Of a DNA stretch of 64,000 bases, positions 1-12,683 are shown in pieces (within the stretch, counting starts at the first letter, position 1; each line of letters opens with the position of its first letter). A model generated the notes under the pieces. The model saw only the letters and a list, made by a program, of their open reading frames with translations. It did not search any database and was not told where the DNA came from. Both the position numbers and the translations under genes were made by a program. The stretch comes from Stromatinia cepivora. Taxonomy: Eukaryota > Ascomycota > Leotiomycetes > Helotiales > Sclerotiniaceae. The stretch spans positions 372,001-436,000 of the forward strand of contig RCTD01000020.1 in the NCBI GenBank assembly GCA_014898415.1. The letters are read 5' to 3'.

Positions 1-639
1 AAATCTTGAGAACATATCCAATAGTAGAGAAGCATGAATACAATAATTCACTGTTTTCATAACAATCAATTTCATTCAATTTAATTTACTTTCAAATTAT
101 ACTCAGTTCGTTTATTCTATCTCAATAATATCTCAATAATTCTTTTATTTTTTGATGGAATTGAAATTTTTAATCTTGAAAAGCTTCAAAAAGTTTAAAT
201 TAAGAAATTAAAAAGAAATATTGAAAAATGAAAAATTAAAAATTAAAAGCTTTTTCGAAATACTATCAACTAGAAATAATTCTAATGATTATTTGGAATA
301 ATATAAATCGAAATCCTAATCCAGAATAAATAAAATTTAAAGCCCCTCGTTTTAGCTTTACACAAGCCACAAAAACAGTGAATTACCGCATTCATACTTC
401 CATATGGATACAACAGAATCATAGAATCGAAGCAACTTATCCATGCTCACTATTATCCTAATACCCTGTGCGTGGATATTAACACATCGTTTGCTCAGAA
501 GTAGCTGATGGTGGGGCCAAACCCCGGGTCTTTCGACAGTCGCATTATCGAATTGTTTTGTGATAATGGATAATGATAGGTTGATACCATCCTTTTCGAT
601 AATAGCCACGTTTTCAATCCTTTGATCTTCTAGAATGTC

Positions 640-853
640 ATGGTGTACGACTCACAACCTCGGTTATGCGGACTACACACTTGGTGAGCAAAACAGGAGG
701 ATTTGCACTTAGGATGATATCCCAGGTTGAAGGACTTGCTAAAGAGTAGGAAGAGGGTGTCTGGAAGTGCTTTGTATGCTTGGATGATGATCTCCTGGGT
801 GGTTCCATTGGGAGCGTCTGAAATGACTGTGGAACGCCAAGACCCTTAGCCAA
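640..853 (-). pseudogene. Possible LINE reverse-transcriptase scrap
   Basis: On the minus strand one frame reads ALPDTLFLLFSKSFNLGYHPK. This resembles the stretch just before the RT domain of Tad-like LINE elements, where a leucine-rich helix is followed by a GYHP-type turn and a conserved WK. The frame then shifts. No catalytic YxDD motif, poly(A) tail or target duplication was found. The similarity is short and judged by eye, so this could be chance. Confidence 0.25.
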
Positions 854-1389
854 TTAAGCAACGTCCAATATTCTAATATTCCTTAAATATTACCCCTATT
901 AGAGTCAAAGACTTAAAACTTTTTTTTTTTTTTCTAGTATCATTAATCTACAAACTACTCTTCAGACTTCGAATTATAAAGTCTTTAGATTCTGAATTAT
1001 TAAAATGATAAAGCTTTTAAGATCTAAAGAGACTTTGAAATTATAAGTTTTTTCAGAATCTATTAATATCTTGTCGGAATATGAATCACGTGCATGGTAA
1101 GGATGGTAAGGATCACGTGCCCACTAGTGCCTCGGCACCATTATATAGCTCTTCACCTTCTATAGATTCTAGCTCTTTAGGCAAATCAAAACGTATCAAC
1201 TATAAAAGTATTATACGTTCGTTGATAAGCTTCACTTCCCCGTATACAGTTGTCCCGACATATCTATATAAAGAATCTACATTTAACGAATAATTAATAG
1301 ATGAAAATTACGATATTTGATATGAAAGAGTGATCTAAAAGAGAGATGATTCAAAAGGATCTTATTTTTTTCATTTTTAATCAATTTAT

Positions 1390-1965
1390 TATTATTTCTA
1401 ATTTGAACAAATATTGATATTCGTTCGATTTATTTCTTCGATAGTAATTTATTTATTTATTATTTTCTATTTTTCTTTTACTCTCATTCTATTTATATGC
1501 TTTAATCTTCGAATAATCATCTCATTCTATTCATTCTAATCTTTCATTCATCTGATTCTTTAATCCCGTATTGATCTATAGCCATCCCCAACCTAAAAGA
1601 ATAAATAATATTCATTTGATTTATATTCTCAAAAACTATCCATTCACTTATTAGTTCCTATTTATATTATACTCTCATTCTATTTCATTCTTCAATTCCA
1701 AATTAATTACTCTATTCTGTCTTTGCTGAATTCTCTACTCATCTCATTCTCACAATTTCTGATCAATAACTTCATCTCCGATTTGAAAAAATTTTTAGTA
1801 TTCGTTTGATGCATTACTTTCAATATCATTCATTTATTCAATAATTCCTATCCTCTCATTCTATCCCATCCTTCGATTCCAAATCAAATTATTCTATCCT
1901 ATTATTTCTGATCGTCTATTCTTCTTATCCTATCCTATCCTTCAATTCCAGATCAATCATTTCCA
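1390..1965. repeat. Three diverged tandem units of about 190 bp
   Basis: A motif of the form gatttga-a-aaat..t..tattcgttcgattt recurs near 1400, 1605 and 1782. Each time it is followed by cattta-tta-ttcctat, ctctcattctat and then ttc-attcc-aat-aatta. The order of these landmarks is preserved, so the stretch looks like an old tandem triplication rather than random AT-rich DNA. No coding sequence is seen. Confidence 0.45.
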
Positions 1966-2045
1966 GACGTGTGAGTTTCGGTAGCTAAGTATATCATCTT
2001 TTCCTGACATAGATGAATCCCGAGATTTATGCATTTGGCTTCTCC

Positions 2046-3575
2046 TCAGACTCGTTTCTCATCCCTCGTCCTAAAAAACGCTTGAGGATCTCCAATCGCC
2101 TGTTTACGAGTCGCGGCGATATCTTGAATTTCGCCAATAGTTCCATATATGCAGGAAATAAACACCCTATCGGTGACTAGATCCGGTTCAGAGTGAACTG
2201 GACTATCCTCTTCGCCCCAAGAAAACCGAATGATTTGCTTTGGGGATAGTTTTAAAGGCTCTTCCGAGGCAAGCACATCCGATATCTTCCTTCTATTCCC
2301 GATATATGTACGCATAGCTTTTGAGACCAAATCTGTCTCTTGGAGAACGAGGGTTGTAGGTCCAGCTAATGTAGTCGCATACCTGCAATGAAGGAGGTGA
2401 TTCGCGTCGGTGCATTCGATCATTCTCCCATCTCTGTGCCATCTAGGTGTATTAAAGTCCTCCGACTTCTTCGTCATGTTCACCAAGAACCATATTGCTT
2501 CAGGACTGACATGGCAGTCGTTTTGGGAGTCCTGGCTCGTGATGGCGAGGAATTGCTTGGTTATTCTCTTTATGGATGATTTGGACGCACGAGAGTTACT
2601 GCATATGAATTTTGCAGCCTCGGATGCAATAACTTCTGGAGATGTAGCGCCGTAGAAATGGTATTCGTGTTTGTCGATGCGGATGTTCTTTATTTTCGTT
2701 CTTTGAAGGAGTGGTTCGAGTACGGCGAAGGCGAAGGGGAGAGGAGGAGGTGCTCGAGTTTCGTTCTGTATATGGCTTAAGATCAGTAAAAGTAATGGTT
2801 TTTATGCCAGCATCACACTAGCTAGTCATTGGGTTGCTCCAGGAAACTTACACTGTATTGAACCTTTTGCTTAGCAACTACCTCTTCCAGCAGCGGCACG
2901 GCTATAGCAAATGGCACAAGGTATGGCGTTTGTTGAGGTTCCCTCTATATTTTAGATCAGCAAAAGTAATGATTATCTTGTCAATATCACGCCAGGTAGG
3001 TAAGACTCCTTAAAAACTTACCTGGATTTTAATGAGCAGGCGCGACAATATGCCTATTGGAAGAAAGATTGCCACTTGAGGTTCTTCCTATATATATGTC
3101 AGGATCAGCAGTTATTATAACGTTACCACCATCACATCAGTCTATGGGGTCTCTTTGGGGAACTTACCGTTGGTATTTGCTGGAAATCTTCCTTCTTGTC
3201 TGACTCCTTTGCTTTGTGTATATCCTGTTGTAGCTTAGAGCTGGTGACTGCGAGACTCTCAAAGGTATTTGCTATAACAGAAGGTGTGGATTGTGATGTC
3301 GCAAGTGAGGAATATAGCGAAGGAGCCAAACATTTGTGATTGGGACTCCTAGGTTCATTTACCGTGGCGGAAGGTGCGTATTGTGGTGGTATCACAGGTG
3401 AAGAATATAGCGATGGAGCCGATTGCCTTTGCTTAAGATTTGCAGAAGTACTACACATAGAAGAAGCTGTAGATTGAGGTGTCGCAAATGAGGAACATAG
3501 TGAGGAAGCGGATTGTTCTCGATTCGTATGATAGATCTGCTCAGCAAAGAAGCGCGGGACGGTAAAGAAAGCCAT
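2046..3575 (-). CDS. Hypothetical protein, four exons, tandem exon duplication
   Basis: Unknown function. The ATG at 3575 and four exons (3168-3575, 3022-3087, 2852-2944, 2046-2765) join in phase 0 into a 428-residue protein; all introns begin GTAAGTT and end AG. Residues 20-105 are Ser/Ala/Pro-rich with three copies of a ~30-residue unit built on SLYSS/SLCSS. Exons 2 and 3 and the start of exon 4 are similar (EEPQVAIFLPI, REPQQTPYLVPFAIAV, NETRAPPPLPFAFAV), and so are the three introns, so an exon-intron unit has been duplicated. The conserved-looking part is exon 4, which has a WHRDG motif and a following RYATTLAGPTTLVL segment. WHxD motifs occur in Fe(II)/2OG oxygenase-like folds, but the remaining ligands are not clear, so I make no functional call. 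Confidence 0.7.
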
Positions 3576-6574
3576 TATATGCAGTATTGTATGTTCACCT
3601 TCTCTAGTCTGTTGTTTTGTTGAATCAAAGTTATCTAAATAACAAAAAATACCCCAGATTCAACAAAAACAAACAATAGATAACAGAAAACAAGAATTTT
3701 ATTCAATAACTTATCCGAGTTGCTTAGTCGACATGTCGACTAAGCAAGTGAGCAAGTTTGCAAGTTTGTGAAGCATACCTCAGTTATGCGGTTTGTTCTT
3801 TCCTATGCTACAGTGACCATTTAATAGGCCAGTCTCAAATTTCTTATATTGCTTTTATCGTTCATTTCACTTTTCATTCATATCATTTTTATCACGCCAC
3901 TGGAATACTATTAATGGACTATGATCCATATCCTCTTTCTCAAATCGCCCCTCCCTGCTCCACCCCAGCTTTTAATAGCCAGCGCCTCTTTTGTAGAATG
4001 CTAAAAGGTGAAGTATAGAAGCCAGAAGCTGAAGTGTGAGGTGGGATAGGAGGAGGTCAAGGTAAGCGAGAGGGGATGAAAAGAAGAACGAAAGGGGGGG
4101 GGAGGAAACAATAGAGCATCAAATAGTTGTGGAAATCAAGAATTGTGATAGAAATAAGTGCAAAATAACTTCAACTCAAATTGAGAATGAGGAGCACCCG
4201 TAGGATGGCTGGATGAGCCGGCTATATACGCCATTTAAAAGAGAAGTTAGCTCAAAAGATAATAGTAATTGATAACCTCATTCGCCACACGACGCACCAT
4301 ATTCCAATGAAGGTAAAAGTGTGGGCTCCCTCATTACAAGAACTATGAATCATGATTCATCATCCATTCAAATACAGAACTAGCTAAATGGAAAAATGAC
4401 ATACCTATACAGGCAATCACCACAAAGGGAAATCCTTCCGCAAAATAGACTATCCTCCATAGACCTAGAGTTTACCAATGCCGTGAAAGTAGTGACACTA
4501 GCCCCCTACCGACATACATCTGCACATAAATTCCCATGTGGTAAGTTTGGTCTACAAAAACCTTCATAATCGATGTACGGATTTCAAAAAACAGTAGTTC
4601 CCAGTCCCGTCTCTTTCCTCTGACCTGTTGATTGAGAATTAAGAATACGAAACTATTTATACATAAGAGAGGTAAAATGGGCTCGAGACTGATCCATCAT
4701 ACGGCCGACCTTAACTGCTTTTAGGTATCACCCCACAATTTCGTCGTTTTATCGTTCTAGTCGCTTTTATATTCGGCACAAAACATTTTATTAGACATAA
4801 ATGAACAAGTCCCAAAGTGCAGGATGAAAACAGGAGGAAAGAAGTAGAGAGACTAGCGATATATAACTTTGGAAATGGCGGGAGGAGAGGTGCGGAGGAG
4901 AAGGGAGGATGCGGAAGATGTAGTTGGAATGAAGAGGAGAGGGAATGTGAGCTTCGGATTGTAGAACCCGAAGCTGTTCTTCTTTCCTGACGGACTCAGG
5001 TGACGATCGTTGTGTTGCATATCTAAAAGTCGAGGTGGTGAAAGGGTTGGCTCCACTCCTCTCTTTCTTCATCTCTTCCAGAGCCGATTCGTCTCGAAGC
5101 AGAGGGGCGTGCACGCGAGGACGTCTTTTTACCAATAGAGGGAGCGCGACTACACCCCCTTACCAGGAATACCCGACTAGCTCTCCTTTTCCGGCTGTCC
5201 TAATTGTCACGTGGATTAGTTTCTGGCGAATAACTGCTTGTGAATATATAATAGGGAGCTAGCTCGTTTGAAAGGAGAAACTTCTGGAACTTTTCCATCT
5301 CCCTCCCCACTTTCCCCCTGTGCCGTCTTTTTATCCACCTGGCATTGCCTCCTCCTAGCGCAAATCTCTTTCTAGATCAAACCTTTGGCTATTATCAAAT
5401 GTTCTTTTCAACACATCAGCGAACTGTGAGTGATAGGAGTAGAAGTTGGAGCGGGGAGGAAAATATCCTGGCTATACTGAAGGAGCAGACTAGCCCATTA
5501 AAGCCTCCTTTTCCTTATTCCTAACTTTAGTATATCGTGGAACCTTTAAAGCATAGGCGCAAAAGCTGAGTGGTAAAATAAAGCATAAGAGCAATAAGAA
5601 CTTGGACTGTACTATTCTGCCAGACAATATCTATGATTGAGCAAAACCATGGACTTCACAGGTCTCTGCACTTTTATGTTTTGAAGCTCAAACTTATTTC
5701 TTTTAGATCCCGTCAGTATTGGACTTCCACTGGACGACATTTAAATGTTCAATATCAGTTGAATATTGTATGTGATATTTTCCGATCATCAGGTAAAGTT
5801 TACCTTTCGATGGCCACACAAAATGACATTCTAAGACCCAAATCATTCAAGATCAAATAAAGAAGTTAAGCATACGACCCGAGGCAGAGCCCAAGTTTTC
5901 CGTGCTCCTCTTCACAAAATCACATGAGGACACTTGTCTTTGAGTTTAGTCATGAACGCTTTTCTAGAAGACGTGTGTAACCCCTCAATGGCTAGCTGAC
6001 TTGTGCCCTGAAAATGCGCGTGGCTGAAGATTATCAACAATAATGTGCAGAAGACGGGAAGATTTTGAGCCATTAAGTTATGGATAATATATATGCGATG
6101 CAACATAAAAAGATCTGGTTCCTTGACTCTCACGTCAATCCCGCACCGGCAGTTGGTAAATGTTGTACTAGGTCGGTACTTATCCATGAGTAAGCTACCA
6201 AATTTTCATTCGTCAATTCGATGTCAACTCCCACAAAATAATCCAAATCCTTTAATACTGCGTAGATAATAATCTCTCTGAGTATCCATCATAAACTTCA
6301 TTAGGATTGTATCGCTTGGAATAATTCCGGTGTGTGATTATAGATAAATTGTGTAGGACCCATATAAAACCTTTGGTCAGGATGACTCGGCCCGATGATC
6401 TAAAATGGAAGCTACAAAACCATTCACGAGCTACTACTAGGTATATGCGGGATCATATGTAAATACATGCTACTATATTTCGATAGCACCAATGTTATAA
6501 AGGTAGATGATTTCCTTTCCGCATTCATGGATTTTCAACACACTCCTATTTATAGACAAGGATAATTTCGCAAA
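3576..6574. other. Intergenic, no supported gene
   Basis: About 3 kb without a gene I can support. It contains a 28-bp palindrome at 3720-3747 and a G-run near 4096. Open frames at 4791-5135 (-) and 3758-4018 (+) lack credible starts or family features. The first begins at TTG, and its composition (Ser/Pro/Leu) is not distinctive. Confidence 0.5.
3720..3747. repeat. Perfect 28-bp palindrome
   Basis: The half-site TTGCTTAGTCGACA is followed immediately by its exact reverse complement, with no spacer. It lies about 145 bp upstream of the ATG of the gene at 2046-3575. It could be a dimeric regulator site in that promoter or a cruciform; nothing in the sequence decides this. Confidence 0.85.
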
Positions 6575-7761
6575 ATGCGTCTCATATTTTTATATCTCAG
6601 TGTGTGCGTATCAGTCGCTGTTGCACAAGTCTGTAATGGTTATGCCGAGCTCTGTGATCGAAAATGGTCGAATATATCCCAGATTGGAACGCACGATAGC
6701 GCTTTCGTTGGGGATCTACCAACACAAAACCAAAATATCGATGTTACGGCTCAACTCAATCGTGGTGTTCGATTCTTTCAAGCCCAGACTCATTATTTTC
6801 TTAATGTATTGACGCTGTGTCATACTTCATGCTTTGAGCTAGGTCAGTTGTAGATCCAGTTATATCCGTTGTTCAATTGCTATTTTTTCTCTTTTAGACA
6901 TATCTATTTTGTTTCTCAACACGATTTTATTTCCTTCGTCGCCTTTCCCCTTTCCTTGATAAGTGATTATTAACTCGCTAACTTCAATGCAGATGCTGGG
7001 CCAGCAGTCGATTATCTATCAGATATCAAGAAATGGCTTGATGCAAACCCCAATGAAGTTGTAACCTTACTACTCACAAACGGAGATTATGTTCCTGTGG
7101 GAAATTTCAGTGCAGTAATGGAGGCATCTGGTCTAGCAAATTATGCATATACACCACCACATCAACTAGCCATAGACGAATGGCCTACACTTCAGGAAAT
7201 GATCACGGCTGGAGATCGACTCGTTATGTTTCTTGGTGAGTAGTCAGTCTTACCAATCTATTCCACAGCTAATAACTTACTTTGGTGAAGACTATGACGC
7301 AAATACAAATGTGGCTCCATATATCCTGCCAGAATTTTCCTACTTTTTCGAAACTGCATACGATGTAACTACTCCTACATTTCCCACATGCGCACTCGAT
7401 CGTCCTGGGGGATCAAATGGAGAAGGACTCTTGCCGCTGATAAACCATTATTTGGATGTTGATATTTTTGGCATTCTCATACCTAATAGAGCGGAAGCTG
7501 CAAAGACGGTAAGTAATAAGTCTTTAAAACCTTTCACAGTGGTTTATCGTTAACTTTCAATCTCTTAGAACGCAGCGACAGGTGTGGGTAGTATAGGAGC
7601 CCAAGCCGATCTCTGCACAACAACCTGGGGTCGACCACCTCGAGTAATGCTCCTCGATTACTTCGACACTGGTAAAATCCTCCACTCCATCCACAAAACC
7701 TCAAACCTAACTTCAAACAGGCAATGCATTAGCAGCACAAAACACTCTAAATGGCCTGTAA
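6575..7761 (+). CDS. Secreted PLC-like phosphodiesterase (TIM barrel)
   Basis: Five exons (6575-6842, 6993-7235, 7291-7508, 7569-7671, 7721-7761) join in frame to 290 residues. Residues 1-18 are a signal peptide (MRLIFLYLSVCVSVAVAQ). Then follow the GTHDSAF motif (His40) and a second His in LCHTSC (His83), arranged like the catalytic histidines of PI-PLC X-type phosphodiesterases. The metal- and phosphate-binding side of the barrel is represented by DIKKWLDANPNEVVTLLL and later strands. Secreted fungal members of this family are poorly characterised; the substrate may be a phosphodiester of a lipid or glycan. All introns have GT-AG ends. The protein is slightly short but complete from ATG to stop. 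Confidence 0.88.
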
Positions 7762-9432
7762 GAAGGACTTTATGCATCTATATTTCTAAAAAGCAGTATA
7801 GGAACGAGAGCCTAAATTCTGAGTCTCAGTCGTTGAAATACTGCCATGTCTCTTGATAATATGACTAAAACGTGCAAACAAAGATATTAATTAAATGGTT
7901 CCCCATAGGCCAGTTAAAAAATCAGCCGGTTCGAGATCTATTGTCCCTCTTCAAGGACCTTTACTTTTCTTGATTGTTTTCGCAACTTTCTGTATTCTCT
8001 CCTGATATCACAATTGTCCCTGTCGAGATTTTGTAGATTGCGTTGTTTGTTAGGGGACTGTGGGAGTATCTTTCATTTGGGTGTTGGATGAGGAGGCATG
8101 TAGAATGGGATTTTAACTTTTAACTTTCTTTATTTCCAAGTGGATAAGCTACAGATTCGCCGTCTTGGTTTCATCACTATAGAATTTCCACAACGAGAAT
8201 TAGAGTAGATTAGAGTTTTGTTTTGTATATAATCGGACGATTATGCAGTATTTCATATCTCAATAATAGCTACTTATAGAATTTTATTACAGATGCGAGT
8301 GTGAGGGGGTTGATACGCGTTTAGTAGAAAGGAGCGAAGCTATGCCATTCATTCAGGAGAGATCAAGTTCATATGATTCCTATTGACTGGAGAAATTTGC
8401 ACTTCGTTGCTGTAGAAAGTGTGGAATCAAAGATGATGATTTACAACCTGTGGAGTGAAAAGGAGAGAGAGAGATTACCGAGGAATGAACGTAGATGACT
8501 ACCACTGGAGGACACCTCACCAAAAATCTGACAAAATGATCAGAATATGGCGGGGCGGGGAATAGTGCAAATGATGATACACAATATATGCAAGAGAAAG
8601 AGTGCAAATGGTTAGTGAAGAAGAAGCTAAAATTGCTACCATGAGAGCTCGAGGACTTCACCAAAGTCTAATACAAAATTAGAATTTGCTTGTATGTTCA
8701 ATGCTATACAAGAGAACTTTAAGTCCTCTCTACAAATGATATGATTATTTGATGGGAATATACACAATACAATGTAGAGTAAATACTAAAAAGTTGAAGG
8801 AACGACATATAAATAAATAAATAATTATCAACATCATCAAATAACACTTTCCTATCAAGCTTATTACAAAAATAGAAATACAAATAAAGTGAAGAAATTC
8901 CTAGCTCCATATAAGATCTTACAACCCACATATCATTGAAATCATGAACTTGATTATATCTCGCTCAAATTGTATAATATTATTATATAAAGCGTAAAAA
9001 TTTATCAGGGACTTGAACGAAAGATTAAATATCTATCTATAATATTAATACCGTATATGATACTCAGAAAAAGAAAATCTAGAGATATAAATTTATAATT
9101 TTATATTACAGCATAAGATAAGAAAGATTGAAATTCTAAAAAGAAAGAATATGAAGTTGTGTGAGAATATATAAGATTATAATTCCATCAACCCATACAA
9201 TAAATTCTCTAACTGATGAGGAATTCTACCTCTTTCTTTGCCTCCATCTCTCACCCAAATTTATCCCAATATATACTCCAAAAAATCCCGTAATCTTTAC
9301 CAGTTCTTATCATATATTCATTCATCCATCCAACTCATAAATCACCATATCAGCAATTCAATAAATTTTCAATGTAATCTTCTTTCTTCTTTCCTTTCAT
9401 TTATTCTTCGATTTCATTCTCCGATTCTATAC

Positions 9433-9470
9433 AATAGAATAGAATAGAATAGGATAGAATATGATAGAAT
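9433..9470. repeat. AATAG pentanucleotide microsatellite
   Basis: Imperfect AATAG repeats interrupted by GGATAG and ATGATAG variants. Confidence 0.85.
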
Positions 9471-10010
9471 GTTCTATTTAAAATTCTATACATAGTACAT
9501 ATAATACAGTACATACAATACCTATATTTCCCGAGTCATGAGTATCTACTACTAAGTAGATCAAATCAATTAATTTTTAATAGCTCTATATTTTATATTT
9601 TATACTTTGATCTATTCTGTACCTTTATACCCGGCACTCCCTTTTCACTCCCTCCCCTTCACCCCATTTCACCCCACCCCACGTCATAACACAGTTCCTA
9701 GACTAAACAACAACTAGACATCTAGCCATAAACTCAAAATCGAAAACGATCAATGCTTAACCTAAAGAATCTTTCTCTACTTACTCCATAATTTTAACTT
9801 CCTTGGCATAGTCTAATCTAGTCTCAAATTCTCTTGATGCTGACTTCTGAATTAATTATGTAATTATATAAGATACAAAACTCAGAGCCGATCTGTATTT
9901 TGTTTTCCAAGTATTTGGTTGTGGTTTGGTGATTTTACTTTGGTGATTTTACTTTGAATTGATAGATAGGTATATATATATAGTATTGATTCTAGTAATA
10001 GCATTTATTA

Positions 10011-10040
10011 TATCTATCTATCTATCTATCTATCTATCTA
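10011..10040. repeat. (TATC)n microsatellite
   Basis: Seven and a half perfect TATC units. They are followed at once by the inverse motif AGATAGATAGG, and the inverse motif also occurs about 50 bp upstream, so the tract can fold back. Confidence 0.95.
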
Positions 10041-10345
10041 ACTAGATAGATAGGTAAATTCATTGAACAACAATATAAGATTCTATTTTGTCATTCATTA
10101 GAAAGATAAGATATTTTAACAACAAAAGATCCAACAACCTGCTTTTTGCTTTTACTTTCGCCATCCTCCTCCCTCCTCCCTCCTCCCACCTCCACCATCT
10201 GGGCAAACAAAGTTATGTAAAGAATCGAAAGACATTATGCATCCTGATATCCCTGACAATTTATCTCATGATCGCTCTCCATCCAATTCCATATATATGA
10301 ATTCCCCATCATGAAATCCATTAAAAATCTCGCTCGCCCACCACC

Positions 10346-11018
10346 TTACAAAGCAAAAGCCGCCAAGAACCCAGCACCAACCACCGCTCCCGCAGCCGCA
10401 ACTCTATTTCCAGCAGCAGTAGAAGCCGTAGCGGGAGCAGACGAGGTAGCAGAAGCAGCAACCGACGAGGCAGAAGACCTAATAGAACTAGCAACCGACG
10501 AAGCCGACGAAGAAACCGAACTTGCAACCGACGAAGCCGAGCTACTGGCGCTAGAAATAGCGCTACCAGTTGCCGAAGAAATATTACTTGCTACAGAAGA
10601 AGAAGAAGATTCTGTAGCTGAAGAAGATGATGCTTCAGTAGTAGAGGAAGCGACGGATGAGGAACCCGAAGAGCTAGCCGCTGCTTCAAGAACGCAGATT
10701 TGGTTGGTGACTTTTTGGGCAGCTAGTGAACTTTTGTTAGGATATTATACCATGGGATTGCAAAAATTGGGAAGACGTACTCAATGCATCAGCGGCAGAG
10801 CAACCCGCTGCGATACATGGGGTGGCTGCCTTGGTAATGGCATCTCTGGCAGTACCGCATTGACATGCATAATCGGCGAGACCGCATCCAGCACCAGGAA
10901 TAGCTGTTGCTAAACATTGAAGGGCACAAGATGGGAGCTTAGCTACTTCACTGGCAACCGATTGGGAATAAGCTACTGAAGCGAGAAGAGCGGTGATAGT
11001 TGCGTATGTGAACTGCAT
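10346..11018 (-). CDS. CFEM-domain GPI-anchored cell-surface protein
   Basis: Two exons (10781-11018, 10346-10722) join across a 58-bp intron (GTACGT...CTAAC...TAG) into 204 residues. Residues 1-19 are a signal peptide. Residues 28-90 form a CFEM domain with all eight cysteines (31, 35, 45, 52, 54, 68, 73, 89); the last one is encoded after the intron. Asp49 in the ADYACQC motif matches the axial heme ligand described in Candida CFEM hemophores. A Ser/Ala/Thr-rich stalk (about 95-180) and a hydrophobic tail (AAGAVVGAGFLAAFAL) indicate GPI anchoring. In fungi such proteins act in heme uptake, wall structure or host interaction; the role here is not set by the sequence. The stalk codons leave a 600-bp open frame on the other strand, which I take as a by-product. 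Confidence 0.92.
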
Positions 11019-12683
11019 TTTGGCGTTGAAGATTGTTCTTGAAATAACAAATAGATGATTGAAGTAAAGAAGTGTTTGTGGAAAGAAAAACTGATGATTT
11101 TTATTTTCAATGTGCGATTTGACTTTGCTTGGAGGGAAAAAAAAGAGACGGGGACAAGCTTTATCTTATAGGTTGGAGGGGCACATAACATTACCTGCAG
11201 ACGGTTACCTTTTAGTGTTCTAGTCCGAGCGGAGTTCTGTGCACAAAAAGCATCGATGAACACTTACTCGGGAACCAATTAATCTGAGGGAATTACAAGT
11301 AAAAAACACATGGTGTATTGATCTGCATCGGCCGTAGTACAGAAAAGAGTTCTACTCCGTTATTAAGGTTGGTGGCGTAAAGCTGTTCCCTGGCAGAAAT
11401 ATGTACCGTGAGCGGAAACAAAGCTTGCCTTTCCTCCATTGTGCATCTGGTAGTGTGAGCGATCTCAACGTCTAATTCCAAGCGATTATTAAAAGTTTGA
11501 CTTATTTTAGGTAGCGGTATGAGTAGTTACAATCTACCACCTGCTTAAATACCGGTACACTTGTAATGGTATTCGCAGCTTTTCCCTTTACTGTTTTTGA
11601 TTGCATCAGTAATTTCATCTTGTAATTTTTTCAATTTATCCATGTCTGTTAATCATCGAAAATACCACCTCGACCCACAACCCCGGAAAAAGGAATTACG
11701 GTAAGAGAAGCCAATAGCACCACAAACAAGCACATTTTCCAATCCCTCACTTCATATTTACAACAAAATCCTTGGCCAATAAAACAAGCATTCATGGTAA
11801 ACCTTGCATTTGATAGCTAAACATCCGGATTGAGCGTTGAGTTCCAAGTCATGGCCCAAGTTGGTAGTATGTAAATGATCAGGGATTTTCCACCCCAGAC
11901 AGGGTTACATGCATTGCACATGAATATTCTGAATACCGAGGTGGACAAATTCATCAGCCTTGCTGAAAATGTAAGGCTTTTTTGGTGAGTCCAATTGAGT
12001 TATTGGATGCATGCATGAGGGGGAAATGAACTACCTACGGGAAAATAGCAAAAGAATTTCCTTGGAAACACCCCGGTGGAAAGGCAATTTAAAAATATTT
12101 AAGTCAAAGACAAACCTGTAAATGACAAACTAAAGTTCCCGAGGTATATGGGGCATGTGGGAAATCCATCGAGAATACTCAAACTTTAAATGAAAAAATA
12201 CGAGTAAGATCGTGATTGTTTTCTCCGTTCCTTTGCGGGGTAATTGAAGCTATATCCACACAAACCTCCACAAAAGCTTCGTGGCTTCACACAGACGCCA
12301 AAAGAGACTTACTTTATTTCGACAACACGCGCACCGACTTCAAGGGGAATTCTTTTTTGGTCAGGGATCAATTTAGTTCGGAGAAAGTTCCAATTTCAGC
12401 CATGTGGATACTGGAAGGATTTGTGTACGAAATATCTCATGTGATCCTCATTTATTTCCATTGAAGGAAAACCATTCGAAGATTCCCCAATGGTTGCCAT
12501 CGACATTGTAGAGGAACTGTTGTCAAACGAGAGATCCATCAATCGTTCCCCACATTTTAAGTTGTGTCCCGAGCGAGCTTGTTGCCATCTACCCAGGAAG
12601 TCGGTCTAAAGCTTCAGAGGTGACAGTATGGATTTGTCAAAGAATGATTCGTGTTCTCCCTTCCCGTTTGAGTACAGACTTCT
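11019..12683. other. Intergenic, possible 2EXR-like scrap
   Basis: No complete gene. A plus-strand stretch near 12280-12420 reads WLHTDAKRDLLYFDNTRTD, which faintly recalls the 2EXR domain of fungal orphan proteins. There is no start, no flanking exon and no second motif, so it is not called as a gene. Confidence 0.4.

Larger units (their letters stand above)
1..2045. other. AT-rich intergenic DNA, no supported gene
   Basis: No convincing gene is seen. The DNA is very AT-rich with homopolymer and polypyrimidine tracts. The stretch 1390-1965 holds diverged tandem repeats, and 640-853 holds a possible retroelement scrap; both are listed separately. Short open frames around 1081-1293 are low-complexity (Ser/Pro/Lys) and not supported. 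Confidence 0.6.
7762..10345. other. Intergenic, microsatellites only
   Basis: No gene seen. Contains AATAG-type and TATC microsatellites and a CCTCCC polypyrimidine tract near 10164-10195. Open frames here are short and AT-driven. Confidence 0.55.

Noticed and set aside
4791..5135. Minus-strand 114-codon frame
   Set aside because: Begins at TTG and has no family features. Composition is that of a random Ser/Pro-rich frame.
10311..10913. Long plus-strand frame rich in Ala/Glu/Thr
   Set aside because: It is the antisense of the Ser/Ala-rich stalk of the CFEM gene. Low codon complexity explains the open frame.
12216..12464. 2EXR-like peptide
   Set aside because: Only one weak segment; no start, no second motif, no exon context.
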